Source of the DNA: Promethearchaeota archaeon
GTDB lineage: Archaea; Asgardarchaeota; Lokiarchaeia; Sigyniarchaeales; SOKP01
DNA: 64,000 bases
Assembly (NCBI GenBank): GCA_019057865.1
Contig: JAHLWP010000006.1
Span: 1 to 64,000, forward strand
Direction: 5' to 3'
Part shown: one piece after another, positions 8,215 through 17,056 of the stretch
Layout of the letters: every line of letters starts with the position of its first letter
How positions within the stretch are numbered: position 1 is the first letter of the stretch
Made by a program: the position numbers and the translations under genes
Notes under the pieces: generated by a model
Seen by the model: the letters and a program-made list of their open reading frames with translations, nothing else
Told to the model about the DNA's origin: nothing
The model's database searches: none

Positions 8215-9585
8215 ATGAGAAAAGAAATGGATCATAAATTTATTCACCCAATTGAGACACGCTATCGAACTGAGATAGCTGCTCTTTTTACCGAAGAAAA
8301 AAAATTAGAAAATTGGTTAAAAGTAGAAGCTGCATTAGCTAGGGTACATGCAAAGCTTGGTAATATTCCAACAGAAGCTGCTGAAGAAATAAGTAAAAAG
8401 GCAAATATTAAATATGTTAAAGTTGAAAGAGTTAAGGAAATAGATAGACAAATACACCACGATTTGATGGCAATGGTTAAGAGTTTAGCTGAACAATGTG
8501 AAGGTGATGCTGGAAAATATATTCATTTAGGAGTTACCAGTTATGATATTGAAGATAGTGCTATGGGATTACAGTTAAAAGCGGCATTAAATTATATTAG
8601 AGATTCTCTGAAAAATTTATTAAAAGAATTATTAAGAATTATTGCTGAAAAAAAGAACCTAGTCTGTATTGGACGAACACACGGTCAACATGCAGTGCCT
8701 ACTACATATGGAATGCGGTTTGGAATATGGGCATATGAAATTGATAGACATTTGGATCGTATTTTAGAAGTTTTAGATCGTATCTCGTATGGTAAAATGT
8801 CTGGTGCTGTGGGTACAATGGCTAGTTTTGGAAATAAAGGAATAGAAATACAAAATAACGTTATGAAAGAATTAGGTTTAAATCCTGTGCTTTTAGCCAA
8901 CCAAATTGTGCAAAGGGATAGGCATGCTGAAGTTTTGCTTTTAACTGCTTTAATTGGACAGACCCTTGCTAAGATAGCCCGAGAAAACCGGATTTTACAA
9001 CGAAATGAAATAGCAGAAATGTTTGAACCCTTTAAAAAAGAACAAGTTGGAAGTTCTACAATGCCTCATAAGAGAAATCCTCACAAGTCAGAGAGAATCT
9101 GTAGTTTAGCAAGAATTATTAAATCTAACGTTATTCCTGCATTGGATAATATAGTGTTAGAAGACGAGAGAGATATAACAAATTCTGCTTCTGAAAGGGT
9201 GATTTTTGCAGAAAATTTCATATTATTGGATTATATGATTAAAGAATTAAACCGTAATCTTGAAGGAATTGAATTCAACGAAAGTAAAATAGAAGAAAAT
9301 CTTAATCTTACTAAAGGTGCTTGTTTATCTGAAAGGGTTATGGTTGAGTTAGTTAAAAGAGGAATAGGAAGACAAGAAGGACATGAAATTTTAAGAGAAG
9401 CTGCAATAGTTTCAAGGAATGAAAATAAATTTATAAAGGATATTTTATATGAAAATCAAATAATCAGTAAACAGTTTTCTAAGGAAGAATTAGATGATTT
9501 ATTGGATCCACATCAATATATTGGGACAGCGGTCGAGCAAACTGTAAATCTTTTGAAAATTCTAAAGAAAAAATATAATTGGTAA
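8215..9585 (+). CDS. purB: Adenylosuccinate lyase
   Basis: A 456-residue fumarase/aspartase-superfamily enzyme with the signature SSTMPHKRNPHKSE (about residues 280-293), the TSYDIEDSA block and GRTHGQHAVPTTYG. It catalyses two fumarate-releasing steps of purine synthesis: SAICAR to AICAR, and adenylosuccinate to AMP. ATG 8215 follows AGGGAAAG; a second ATG at 8227 fits the family N-terminus slightly better. It heads a cluster with purM 9 nt downstream and a PfkB kinase, all in one direction, probably one operon. Confidence 0.95.
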   Translation: MRKEMDHKFIHPIETRYRTEIAALFTEEKKLENWLKVEAALARVHAKLGNIPTEAAEEISKKANIKYVKVERVKEIDRQIHHDLMAMVKSLAEQCEGDAGKYIHLGVTSYDIEDSAMGLQLKAALNYIRDSLKNLLKELLRIIAEKKNLVCIGRTHGQHAVPTTYGMRFGIWAYEIDRHLDRILEVLDRISYGKMSGAVGTMASFGNKGIEIQNNVMKELGLNPVLLANQIVQRDRHAEVLLLTALIGQTLAKIARENRILQRNEIAEMFEPFKKEQVGSSTMPHKRNPHKSERICSLARIIKSNVIPALDNIVLEDERDITNSASERVIFAENFILLDYMIKELNRNLEGIEFNESKIEENLNLTKGACLSERVMVELVKRGIGRQEGHEILREAAIVSRNENKFIKDILYENQIISKQFSKEELDDLLDPHQYIGTAVEQTVNLLKILKKKYNW

Positions 9586-9594
9586 ATAAAAATA

Positions 9595-10776
9595 ATGGCT
9601 GAAAATAATAATTTATACTCACAATTGGGAGTTTCATCCAAAAAAGAAGATTTACACGAAGCAATTAAAGATGTTGATAAAGGACTTTTTCCAGGAGCTT
9701 TTTGCAAAATTGTTGAAGATATTGCAGGTAAAAAAGATTATTGTTCCATTTTCCATGAAGATGGAGCAGGCACAAAATCAAGTTTAGCATATATGTATTA
9801 TAGGGAAACTGGGGATTTATCAGTTTTTAATGGTATAGTTCAGGATGCAATTGTTATGAATATTGATGATATTTTGTGTGTAGGAGCTACAGGAAATATT
9901 TTTTTATCTAACACAATTGCAAGAAATGCTAAATTTATTACTGGGGATATAATTTCAACTATTATTAAGGAATATGAATCCTATAGTAAAAAATTATCAT
10001 CACTCGGTTTAAAAATAATAACTTGTGGTGGAGAAACAGAAGATTTAGGAGATCTAGTTAAAACTTTATCAATTTTTGCTTCAATTTTTACCAGAATGAA
10101 AAAGGAAGATGTAATTGATGCTAATAATATCAGTAAATCCGATATAATAATAGGCTTGGCTGGTTTTGGGAAAGCATCTTATGAAGATGAATACAATACC
10201 GGGATTGGAAGTAATGGATTAACATTAGCAAGACATGGAACACTTAGTCATGATTATTATAAGAAATATCCAGAATGCTATGATCAAAATACTGATAAGG
10301 ATTTGATTTTTTTTGGTAGGTATAAGTTAACTGATATGATAAACGAGATTAATTTAACAGTAGGAAAGGCTCTCTTATCTCCAACAAGAACTTATGCGCC
10401 TGTATTAATAGAAGTTTTAAAGAACTATAGAAAAGATATTCATGGTTTAATTCATAATACTGGTGGAGGACAAACCAAAAGTCTAAATTTTGGTAAAAAT
10501 ATAAAATATGTGAAGAATAATCTTTTTCCTCTTCCTAAAATTTTTCAAATAATTCAACAATCTTCTGAGACTAATTGGAAAGAAATGTATAGTGTGTTTA
10601 ATATGGGTCATAGATTGGAATTGTATTGCGATGAGTCAATAGCAAAAGAGATTATTAATATTGCTAAAAAGTTTGATATTGAAGGGAAGATTATCGGACA
10701 ATGTGAAAAATCCCCTATAACAGATAAAAATATTATTGAAATACAATCCGAATTTGGTTCTTTTAATTATAGTTAA
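9595..10776 (+). CDS. purM: Phosphoribosylformylglycinamidine cyclo-ligase-like (AIR synthase)
   Basis: A 393-residue PurM-fold protein with HEDGAGTKS (about 54-62), DAIVMNIDDIL, CGGETEDLGD and HNTGGGQTKS, the ATP-binding and fold hallmarks of AIR synthases. It converts FGAM to AIR in purine synthesis. It is about 50 residues longer than bacterial PurM, matching the longer subtype. It sits 9 nt after purB, so it is almost certainly co-transcribed with it. A role as another PurM-superfamily enzyme is less likely given the context. Confidence 0.82.
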   Translation: MAENNNLYSQLGVSSKKEDLHEAIKDVDKGLFPGAFCKIVEDIAGKKDYCSIFHEDGAGTKSSLAYMYYRETGDLSVFNGIVQDAIVMNIDDILCVGATGNIFLSNTIARNAKFITGDIISTIIKEYESYSKKLSSLGLKIITCGGETEDLGDLVKTLSIFASIFTRMKKEDVIDANNISKSDIIIGLAGFGKASYEDEYNTGIGSNGLTLARHGTLSHDYYKKYPECYDQNTDKDLIFFGRYKLTDMINEINLTVGKALLSPTRTYAPVLIEVLKNYRKDIHGLIHNTGGGQTKSLNFGKNIKYVKNNLFPLPKIFQIIQQSSETNWKEMYSVFNMGHRLELYCDESIAKEIINIAKKFDIEGKIIGQCEKSPITDKNIIEIQSEFGSFNYS

Positions 10777-10788
10777 CATGATTATTTT

Positions 10789-11745
10789 ATGACTGAATCA
10801 TATGATGTAATCTGTATAGGGGCTGCTCTAGTGGATATGATTGCTAGAGTTATAAGGCATCCTGTAGATGATGATGAAGTCTATGTATCAGATCTAGAAT
10901 TATTAGCTGGAGGTGCTGCTGCAAATACGGCTTATGTATGTGCTAAATTAGGTTTGTTAACGGCTTTTCTTGGAAAATTAGGTCTTAATGATACATTCGG
11001 TAATAAAATAATAAAAGATTTCAACGAAGTTAAAGTAGTAACAACATTAATTAAATATTCAAATAAATATGGCACTGGATCTGCTTATGTAGCTCTAAAT
11101 CGAGAAGGTGATCGGAGAATATATGCGTATAGTGGTGCAGCTAATTATCTTTCTAGAGATAACATTATAGAAGGAGAATTATCCTCAACAAAAGCAATCT
11201 TTTTAAGCAGTTTAAAAAATTTGGAGCCATTTATTAAAGCAGCAAAGATTGGGAGAAAAAATAAGATTCCTGTAATATTAAATCCAGGTATGTTAATAAT
11301 TGACCAAGACCTTGAAAATATAAAAATGTTACTTGAATATATTGATATTCTTATTTTATCTCAGAAAGAGTTTTCGACCCTTATGAACATCCAAGAACGT
11401 GAGTTAAACTTAAAAACTATTGAGGGAACTATGAAAAAACTTATCAAATTAGGCATTAAAGTCATCATAGTTACAAGAGGTGAGATTGGAGCTTTATTAT
11501 ATACAAATCTCGATTTTGAATTAATACCTTCTATTAAAGTTAGAAACGTAGTAGATACAACTGGTGCTGGTGATGCTTTTTCTGCTGGTTTTATTTATGG
11601 TTTTGTTCAGAATTTAAGTTTTGAGTTTGAAGCCCTCAAAAAAAATGTAAAAATTGGAAATTTCATTGCTGGAAAATGTATACAGAAATTAGGAGCAAGA
11701 AATGGAATCCCTTTTAAAGAAGATTTGAAATTAGTTTTTCCCTAA
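10789..11745 (+). CDS. PfkB/ribokinase-family sugar or nucleoside kinase
   Basis: A 318-residue ribokinase-fold kinase. The N-terminal GGAAANTAYVCAKLG binds substrate, and the C-terminal DTTGAGDAFSAGF (about residues 257-269) carries the catalytic Asp and the anion hole. It phosphorylates a sugar or nucleoside from ATP. The purine-gene context suggests a ribose- or nucleoside-linked substrate, but the sequence alone does not settle it. It starts 12 nt after purM, so it is likely the third gene of that operon. Confidence 0.85.
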   Translation: MTESYDVICIGAALVDMIARVIRHPVDDDEVYVSDLELLAGGAAANTAYVCAKLGLLTAFLGKLGLNDTFGNKIIKDFNEVKVVTTLIKYSNKYGTGSAYVALNREGDRRIYAYSGAANYLSRDNIIEGELSSTKAIFLSSLKNLEPFIKAAKIGRKNKIPVILNPGMLIIDQDLENIKMLLEYIDILILSQKEFSTLMNIQERELNLKTIEGTMKKLIKLGIKVIIVTRGEIGALLYTNLDFELIPSIKVRNVVDTTGAGDAFSAGFIYGFVQNLSFEFEALKKNVKIGNFIAGKCIQKLGARNGIPFKEDLKLVFP

Positions 11746-11820
11746 ATACAAATAATAAAGTTTTTAATTTTATAATTTAATAATTTTTTATTCAAATACT
11801 ATACTTTAAAATGAGAATCA

Positions 11821-12891
11821 ATGGGGAAACCAATATATAAAAAAAAAAAAACTATTCTTAAAGAAAGATTTAGATTTCTTTTTGTAGAAGTTATTTGGTA
11901 TTTTATAATTATTTACGTATTAGTCTTTCTTTCTTTAGCTTCATTAGAGTTCTTTGCGGATAAAAATTCCGTTTCTTATGGGATCATATTTTATATTGAA
12001 CGAGCTATATTGATATTTATAGCAGTACCGATTGCTTTTTTCATTTCTAAGTTTCTATCACAACCTCATAAAAGAGAGATTATTATTGAAGAGGATATTT
12101 CTCCATTCAAAGGATTTTTTATGCTTTATAAAGTAACTAAAAAGAATTATAAATATCAATTTTTGTATGGATTTTTAATATATTTCCTGGTATTTTTACC
12201 CTTGGACTTTTTTACTTACCTTTTGTTACCTGATATGATTAGCTATCAAGCTTTTTCTTTAGGTTCTAACGCGTCAAACTCTTATTTATTTAGAGACTAT
12301 TTTACATTTTTAATATCTGTTATTATAATTCAATTATGTGTTTCTTTTTCAGAAGAAACAATTTTTAGAGGTTTTATTACTAAATCGGGGAGTGAACATA
12401 TAAATAGAATATCTGTTGTTATAATAGCTTCTCTTTCTTGGGGATTAGGTCATTTTGCTTATTATTTTGATCCTATAAGTGGAGCTTATCCATTTTGGTT
12501 TCCCTTCATTTGGTTTACACAAGCATTCATAATTGGAATAATTTTGTCACTTCTAGTTTTGAGAAGGAAATGGATATTTCCAGTAATTCTCGCGCATGCT
12601 TTAAATAATATAATTTCAGCACATACTTTGTGGAATTCTTTAAAGGGAAATGATTTTACTAATATTGCTTTATTTCTTTATTGTCCGTTGCTAATTATAG
12701 GTATTGTATTATTTATATGGCAATTTCCAAGAATCAAAGAAGGTTTATCAATAGGATTCAAATTATTAAAAACTTATTTTAAAAGTGAAAGGGAATATGT
12801 TGATTCCATTGGTGATAAGTTATTTATGATCTTCATAGATTTGTTGATAGGTATAATTGTTTTTCTGGTGGGCTTTATGATTTTAATATAA
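11821..12891 (+). CDS. CPBP-family intramembrane metalloprotease
   Basis: A 356-residue polytopic membrane protein with about eight hydrophobic segments. It has the three ABI/CPBP (CAAX-protease-like) motifs: EETIFRG (about 177-183), GHFAYY (about 209) and ILAHALNN (about 256-263), whose Glu and His/Asn residues hold the catalytic site. The substrate is unknown. The next gene begins 15 nt downstream after an AGGAG sequence, so the two may be co-transcribed. Confidence 0.85.
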   Translation: MGKPIYKKKKTILKERFRFLFVEVIWYFIIIYVLVFLSLASLEFFADKNSVSYGIIFYIERAILIFIAVPIAFFISKFLSQPHKREIIIEEDISPFKGFFMLYKVTKKNYKYQFLYGFLIYFLVFLPLDFFTYLLLPDMISYQAFSLGSNASNSYLFRDYFTFLISVIIIQLCVSFSEETIFRGFITKSGSEHINRISVVIIASLSWGLGHFAYYFDPISGAYPFWFPFIWFTQAFIIGIILSLLVLRRKWIFPVILAHALNNIISAHTLWNSLKGNDFTNIALFLYCPLLIIGIVLFIWQFPRIKEGLSIGFKLLKTYFKSEREYVDSIGDKLFMIFIDLLIGIIVFLVGFMILI

Positions 12892-12906
12892 AGGAGTGAT
12901 ATTTCT

Positions 12907-13443
12907 ATGAAAATTGGGATTTTAGCTGATACTCATATTACAATTAATGATGACCCAAAAAAAATTGAGTTATTAATATCCCAATTAAACCAGATTTTTA
13001 ATGATGTTGATGAAATTATCCATGCTGGCGATCTATGTGAAAAATTTTTTTTAGATGAACTTAACAAAATTGCTCCAACGAAATGTGTTAAGGGAAATTT
13101 GGACAAAATTGAGGATTTGGAAGATTTTATTAAATTTTCAGTTGGTTGTTATAATATAGGAGTAATCCATCAATTACCCCAAAATCTTGAAGATTTTATT
13201 AGAAAACACGATCTAAATGTATTAATTCATGGTCATGATCATCAACCGATCATAGAAGGTACATCCTATAATACACTTCTTTTAAATCCGGGTTCACCAA
13301 CAAAACCAAAAGCACCTCCTCCAAAAGCGGGATTTGAACCACCAATTGCAAGACCAAGCGTGTTAATTTTAAATATCGATGAGAATGATATTATATCAAC
13401 ATTTATAATAAATTTGGATAGTATAAAAAATCAAATAAGTTAA
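12907..13443 (+). CDS. YfcE/MJ0936-type metallophosphoesterase
   Basis: A 178-residue calcineurin-like phosphoesterase with the full metal-ligand set: ADTHI near the N-terminus, HAGDL (about 40), GNLD (about 59-62), and HGHDH (about 111-115), followed by NPGSPT. By family it is a small cytoplasmic phosphodiesterase with unclear physiological substrate. ATG 12907 is preceded by AGGAGTG, a strong ribosome-binding site. The proline-rich loop KAPPPKAGFEPP after NPGSPT is typical of archaeal members. Confidence 0.88.
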   Translation: MKIGILADTHITINDDPKKIELLISQLNQIFNDVDEIIHAGDLCEKFFLDELNKIAPTKCVKGNLDKIEDLEDFIKFSVGCYNIGVIHQLPQNLEDFIRKHDLNVLIHGHDHQPIIEGTSYNTLLLNPGSPTKPKAPPPKAGFEPPIARPSVLILNIDENDIISTFIINLDSIKNQIS

Positions 13444-13573
13444 AAATAAATATAAAATAGTTCATATTATTTATACAAAAATACTTTATGAAAGAGAATC
13501 TTAAATATTAGAATAATTCTCAGTTTTTCTTTTAGAATAATGTTAAATTAACTATAAAAGAGAGTGTATTAAT

Positions 13574-13972
13574 TTGGTTAGTAGATTGGAAATGGTTCTG
13601 AAGGAACTTAATGAAAATGGTAATTTTCGAGCATCATTATTTTCCACAGCAACAGGATTAGTTTTAGCATCTCAAAAAGCTGAAGATATTGATGAAAGAG
13701 TAATAGCTGCTATGGGTTCCCTATTAAGCGATGCAGCTTATAAAGCTGCTGAAGAAATGAATTTATCAGAAGTCCAAAGTATAAAAATTAAATATAAAGA
13801 TGATTATATTATCTGTCGAAATATTATTATTGAAGAGAGCAACACACAATTTATATTAGCAGTATTGAGTGTATTACCAGAATCTAATGATGTCGAAAAA
13901 TATTATGACCAATTGCTTGATTGGGCTGTAGATAATAGCTCCTCAGACCTTGAAAAGTTATCGACAATTTAA
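13574..13972 (+). CDS. Roadblock/LC7-domain protein
   Basis: A 132-residue protein that fits the roadblock/LC7 fold: an N-terminal helix (LEMVLKELNE), a strand pair around RASLFSTATGLVLAS, a long middle helix (VIAAMGSLLSDAAYKAAEEM) and the strands IKIKYKDDYIICRNI and TQFILAVLSVL. Such proteins are greatly expanded in Asgard archaea and serve elsewhere as partners of small GTPases. No GTPase is adjacent here. The start is TTG at 13574. Length and secondary-structure order match; no catalytic residues are expected. Confidence 0.8.
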   Translation: MVSRLEMVLKELNENGNFRASLFSTATGLVLASQKAEDIDERVIAAMGSLLSDAAYKAAEEMNLSEVQSIKIKYKDDYIICRNIIIEESNTQFILAVLSVLPESNDVEKYYDQLLDWAVDNSSSDLEKLSTI

Positions 13973-14117
13973 TAATTGAATTTTTATAAAACAGTTGTAA
14001 ATTTTTTCTATTTTTAACATTGAATTCACTTTATTTTCTATAACAATTCACTTTATATTTTTTAGATTTAAAATTATCTTTGTATTATTTAATTTTAAAA
14101 AGTTATGTGTAAAGAAC

Positions 14118-14225
14118 ATGAAAGCAGCTTATATAGAAAAACATGGAAATTTAGATCAAATTCAAATTGGAGAACTCGAAAAGTTTTACTGGAGATTTGA
14201 TAAATTTTATTTTATTAATTGGTAA
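14118..14225 (+). pseudogene. N-terminal remnant of an MDR alcohol dehydrogenase/quinone reductase
   Basis: A 35-codon open frame starting MKAAYIEKHGNLDQIQIGEL, which is the hallmark N-terminus of medium-chain (zinc-type) alcohol dehydrogenases and quinone reductases. After about 20 residues the similarity ends and the frame stops at 14223-14225, inside the 3' end of the convergent hydrolase gene. The rest of the roughly 330-residue enzyme is missing, so this is a breakpoint scar from a deletion or rearrangement. Confidence 0.6.
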
Positions 14226-14874
14226 AATTTAAAAACTTTTTCAGAAATTTGGTCCTCATAACCCCAATAAAAATGGTCTGCTCCTGAAATAATTTCATAT
14301 TGCTTAGGTTTAATGTAATACTTATAATGGTCAAAAAAGTTATCAAATGAGGCAACATTATCTCTGTCTCCTTGAAGAAAAAATTTAGGTTTTTCTGATT
14401 GGGAGAGTTCCTTGTAATTAATTCCCATTGAATCCCAAGGAAAAGAAATAGCTATATAACCTATTACTTTATCTGAATGATTAACAGCAGAACAACCTAT
14501 TGCAGCTCCATAAGAATAACCACAAATAATGATTTTTTTTAAATATTTCTCATTTACTAAAAAATTGATACAAGCTTGGACATCACTTAATTCTCCTCTT
14601 CCATTAGAATGAGTACCAGTTGATCTTCCAACAGCTCGGAAATTAAACCTGATACACGAAATATCATTTTTGATGAAAATATTAAAAATTGCAGATACAA
14701 CATTATTATACATATTCCCCCCAAATATTCCCTTTTTAAGTTTTAAATCCTTAAAAATTGAGGATGTGGGTGGACTAATAAAACAGAATAAGACTCATCA
14801 GAAGTTGATTGGTAGTATTCAGCTTCAAGTTTTACATCCTTATTAGTAATAAAAAATTTTTCAGTTTTAACCAT
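14207..14874 (-). CDS. Alpha/beta hydrolase, split by a BHB intron (exons 14874-14759 and 14726-14207)
   Basis: After removal of a 32-nt intron this is a 211-residue alpha/beta hydrolase of the small dienelactone-hydrolase-like group. It has the oxyanion region HPHPQFGGNMYNNVV, the RFNFRAVGRSTG loop, the nucleophile elbow GYSYGAAIG and a late Asp (GDRD) and His (GADHFYW), completing the triad. Unspliced, the frame starting at ATG 14874 ends at a TAA right after HPHPQFLRI, and the remainder reads only from an internal ATG (14713) in a shifted frame. That downstream piece alone would lack the first strands. No Shine-Dalgarno is seen at 14874, so the mRNA may be leaderless. It lies 54 nt downstream of a LAGLIDADG gene on the same strand. 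Confidence 0.85.
14727..14758 (-). other. 32-nt bulge-helix-bulge (BHB) intron in a protein-coding gene
   Basis: In the minus-strand RNA the central 4-bp helix is UCCU (14764-14761) with GGGA (14732-14729). The 5' bulge is CAA and the 3' bulge AUA. The intron helix is a perfect 8 bp, UUUUUAAG with CUUAAAAA. The exon helix CCCACA with UUUGGG has one mismatch. Cutting after the second base of each bulge removes 32 nt and joins CA|A (Gln), restoring HPHPQFGGNMYNNVV. This is a full hBHBh' structure. Fold and frame repair are seen in the sequence; splicing itself is inferred. Confidence 0.88.
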
Positions 14875-14927
14875 AAATAGAATAAAGAACTGTATCTTTA
14901 TTAAAATTTCTTACTAAACCAATTACT

Positions 14928-16850
14928 TCATGATATGTAGCTTTGACTTAAGCCACTAATATAATTCCCTTCCTGGGTTATCAATTTTTTTGAAGTATAA
15001 GACATTTTTTCTATTTTAACTTTATTGATTAAATTGATTGTATTATGCCTAAATAAGGAGTATAATATATTTAAAGTAGGTGTTGTAATGCCATGCTTAA
15101 TGATGTCAGTTAAAATTCTTAATAAGTAATTCTCAGAAATATTCTTTCCTTGGTAAAGTAATTTATGAATTGGAGATTCAATTAATCCCTTTATGTATAA
15201 GCTATGAAAAGTGTAATTATATAATTCTTTCAATTCTATATTTACTTTTTTCAGCCAAGGGTTTAAATAAAGAATACTTTTTTTTCCTGGTGCTTTATCT
15301 TTTGGCATTGGAGTTTCAGGAACAAATTTTCTTAGTAACTCATAATTTCTTTTCCCCATTATATGTATAATATATCGATCATGCCATTTTGGATTTTTTT
15401 TACTTAATTCAATTTTTTCTAAGTTTGTTATAATTCCAAATCTTTTAAGTAGAAAATTTATACCAAAAACTAATCTCGGAGAGGAAGTATATAGTCTTAC
15501 TTTTATGTTTCTCATATTATTTGAATTCCTTATCTGTTCTTTTATTGTGGCATCACCTAGAATGAACCCTCTAAGAAATCCTTTGACACAATCTAATGGG
15601 GCATTATATATGAATGGAGGAATTTCCTTTTGATGTGCTAAAACAGGTTTCAATCCTATACCCTTTGTAAAAATACTCTTTACTAAAAGAGATTCATTTC
15701 TTAATTTGAAAGCATTTTTATAGTTTTCTCTTTTTTCTTGTTCCAATCGAAATTTAATTCCTAGGACTCTCTTTACTTTTTCGGATACTTTCATAATTAT
15801 ATTTTTATCTGTGCCACATGTAAGATTTATGATATTCATCGAACCCTCTGCGATATATTGACCTAAGATAAATCCAAGGTCAAAATCTTTTTTAATAAAA
15901 CGAGGAATATTAAATAAGTTGCTCTTTCCAAATGTTATGTATTCTTTTCCATTTATTTCATAAACAAATCCACAATCTTTCAAATCTAATGGATTATCAT
16001 TTACTAATACCTTAAGCTTTCTAGGCATTAAGATTCTATCTCCACTCTTTAATTTGAAAGCAGGAATTTTATAAATATTTAACTTATCATCTATACTGTA
16101 AATAGATTGATTTTGACTTAATAAAATATCATCAAATCTAGAAGATATTTTAATTATAGTGTTGCAAATTTTCTTACTAAAGCCTTCTACAGGCATTAAA
16201 CAAGAAATTCCATCAGATGACATGCTATAAGTACTAATATTATAATTATTCATTAATTCTTGACTTTCATATAACTTGTAAAGATTCAAGTCTTCAAGAT
16301 ATACTAAATAAAATTGATAAGGGTATTGATCATCTTGCTTTTGCTTTGGTATCATTGAATTTTTTAAAGATTTGATTGCTAATTTATTTTTAATTAATAG
16401 TCTTTCATATTGCTTAACTCCAAGATATGACCTTAATCTCTTCCTCATCAGACTTAGAGAAGGGACATTTTCTTCATCATAATATTTACTCATAAATCTA
16501 TGAGCTGTGATAAATGAGTGAAACTTTTTAACAAGCCAAATCCAATTTAAAATATCTTTTTTTGAAAATTTTTTATTGTTTTTTATCAAAGTTTTGATGT
16601 TTCCTTTATCAAACTCAATATTATCGTTATATTGATTAAAAGTATTAAGATCAACCTTTTTCGGTATAGTATTTACATTAATATCATCAAATTGATTTAG
16701 ATTTTCCTTGATTAATTTTACACCACAATTTATACAATAAAAAATTGGATCTTTATTTCCAGTAATTTCTTCGATCATTTTATTTGAAATGCTCCAACCA
16801 CATTCCAAACAATAATTTATTATTATATTTATAGAATTTTTTTCTAACAT
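14928..16850 (-). CDS. Free-standing LAGLIDADG endonuclease with zinc ribbon and Hint-like segment
   Basis: A 640-residue protein. The N-terminus has a zinc ribbon (CLECGW about 14-19, CINCG about 38-42), a type I associate with Asgard proteins. Around residues 240-285 a Hint/intein-like stretch ends in LKSGDRILMPRKL, similar to intein block B/N4 context. Two LAGLIDADG helices follow: LGFILGQYIAEGS (about 320) and VKGFLRGFILGDATI (about 418), each with the acidic catalytic residue. The end has no clear intein HN splice junction, so it is probably an intein-derived, stand-alone homing endonuclease. It directly precedes the intron-containing hydrolase on the same strand. The last codons overlap an unrelated open tail in another frame (to about 14877). 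Confidence 0.75.
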   Translation of the reverse strand: MLEKNSINIIINYCLECGWSISNKMIEEITGNKDPIFYCINCGVKLIKENLNQFDDINVNTIPKKVDLNTFNQYNDNIEFDKGNIKTLIKNNKKFSKKDILNWIWLVKKFHSFITAHRFMSKYYDEENVPSLSLMRKRLRSYLGVKQYERLLIKNKLAIKSLKNSMIPKQKQDDQYPYQFYLVYLEDLNLYKLYESQELMNNYNISTYSMSSDGISCLMPVEGFSKKICNTIIKISSRFDDILLSQNQSIYSIDDKLNIYKIPAFKLKSGDRILMPRKLKVLVNDNPLDLKDCGFVYEINGKEYITFGKSNLFNIPRFIKKDFDLGFILGQYIAEGSMNIINLTCGTDKNIIMKVSEKVKRVLGIKFRLEQEKRENYKNAFKLRNESLLVKSIFTKGIGLKPVLAHQKEIPPFIYNAPLDCVKGFLRGFILGDATIKEQIRNSNNMRNIKVRLYTSSPRLVFGINFLLKRFGIITNLEKIELSKKNPKWHDRYIIHIMGKRNYELLRKFVPETPMPKDKAPGKKSILYLNPWLKKVNIELKELYNYTFHSLYIKGLIESPIHKLLYQGKNISENYLLRILTDIIKHGITTPTLNILYSLFRHNTINLINKVKIEKMSYTSKKLITQEGNYISGLSQSYIS

Positions 16851-17056
16851 TGTATTTTCTATATTAATTTTCTTTATATCTCATCTTGTTTCATAAAAAT
16901 TACAATTTTTACAAGTTTTATTTTTAAACAGTGTTATCAAACACTATAAAATAAAATTCTTTATATTTAAATAAAAAAAGAGAACATTAAGATTAACATA
17001 ATTTTATTTAATTTTTTATCTATAATAATAATACTACTTATAATTCTGCGATAAAA

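Noticed and set aside
14207..14713. Hydrolase starting at the internal ATG 14713
   Set aside because: This would lack the first beta strands and the HPHP oxyanion segment that are encoded upstream in the other frame.
14877..14953. Open tail in another frame after the LAGLIDADG gene (reads KATYHEVIGLVRNF...)
   Set aside because: It is only about 25 codons, has a TAA just upstream, and I found no BHB that would join it to the main frame.
14928..16850. LAGLIDADG protein as an active intein
   Set aside because: No extein sequences and no C-terminal HN/C-S-T junction are visible.
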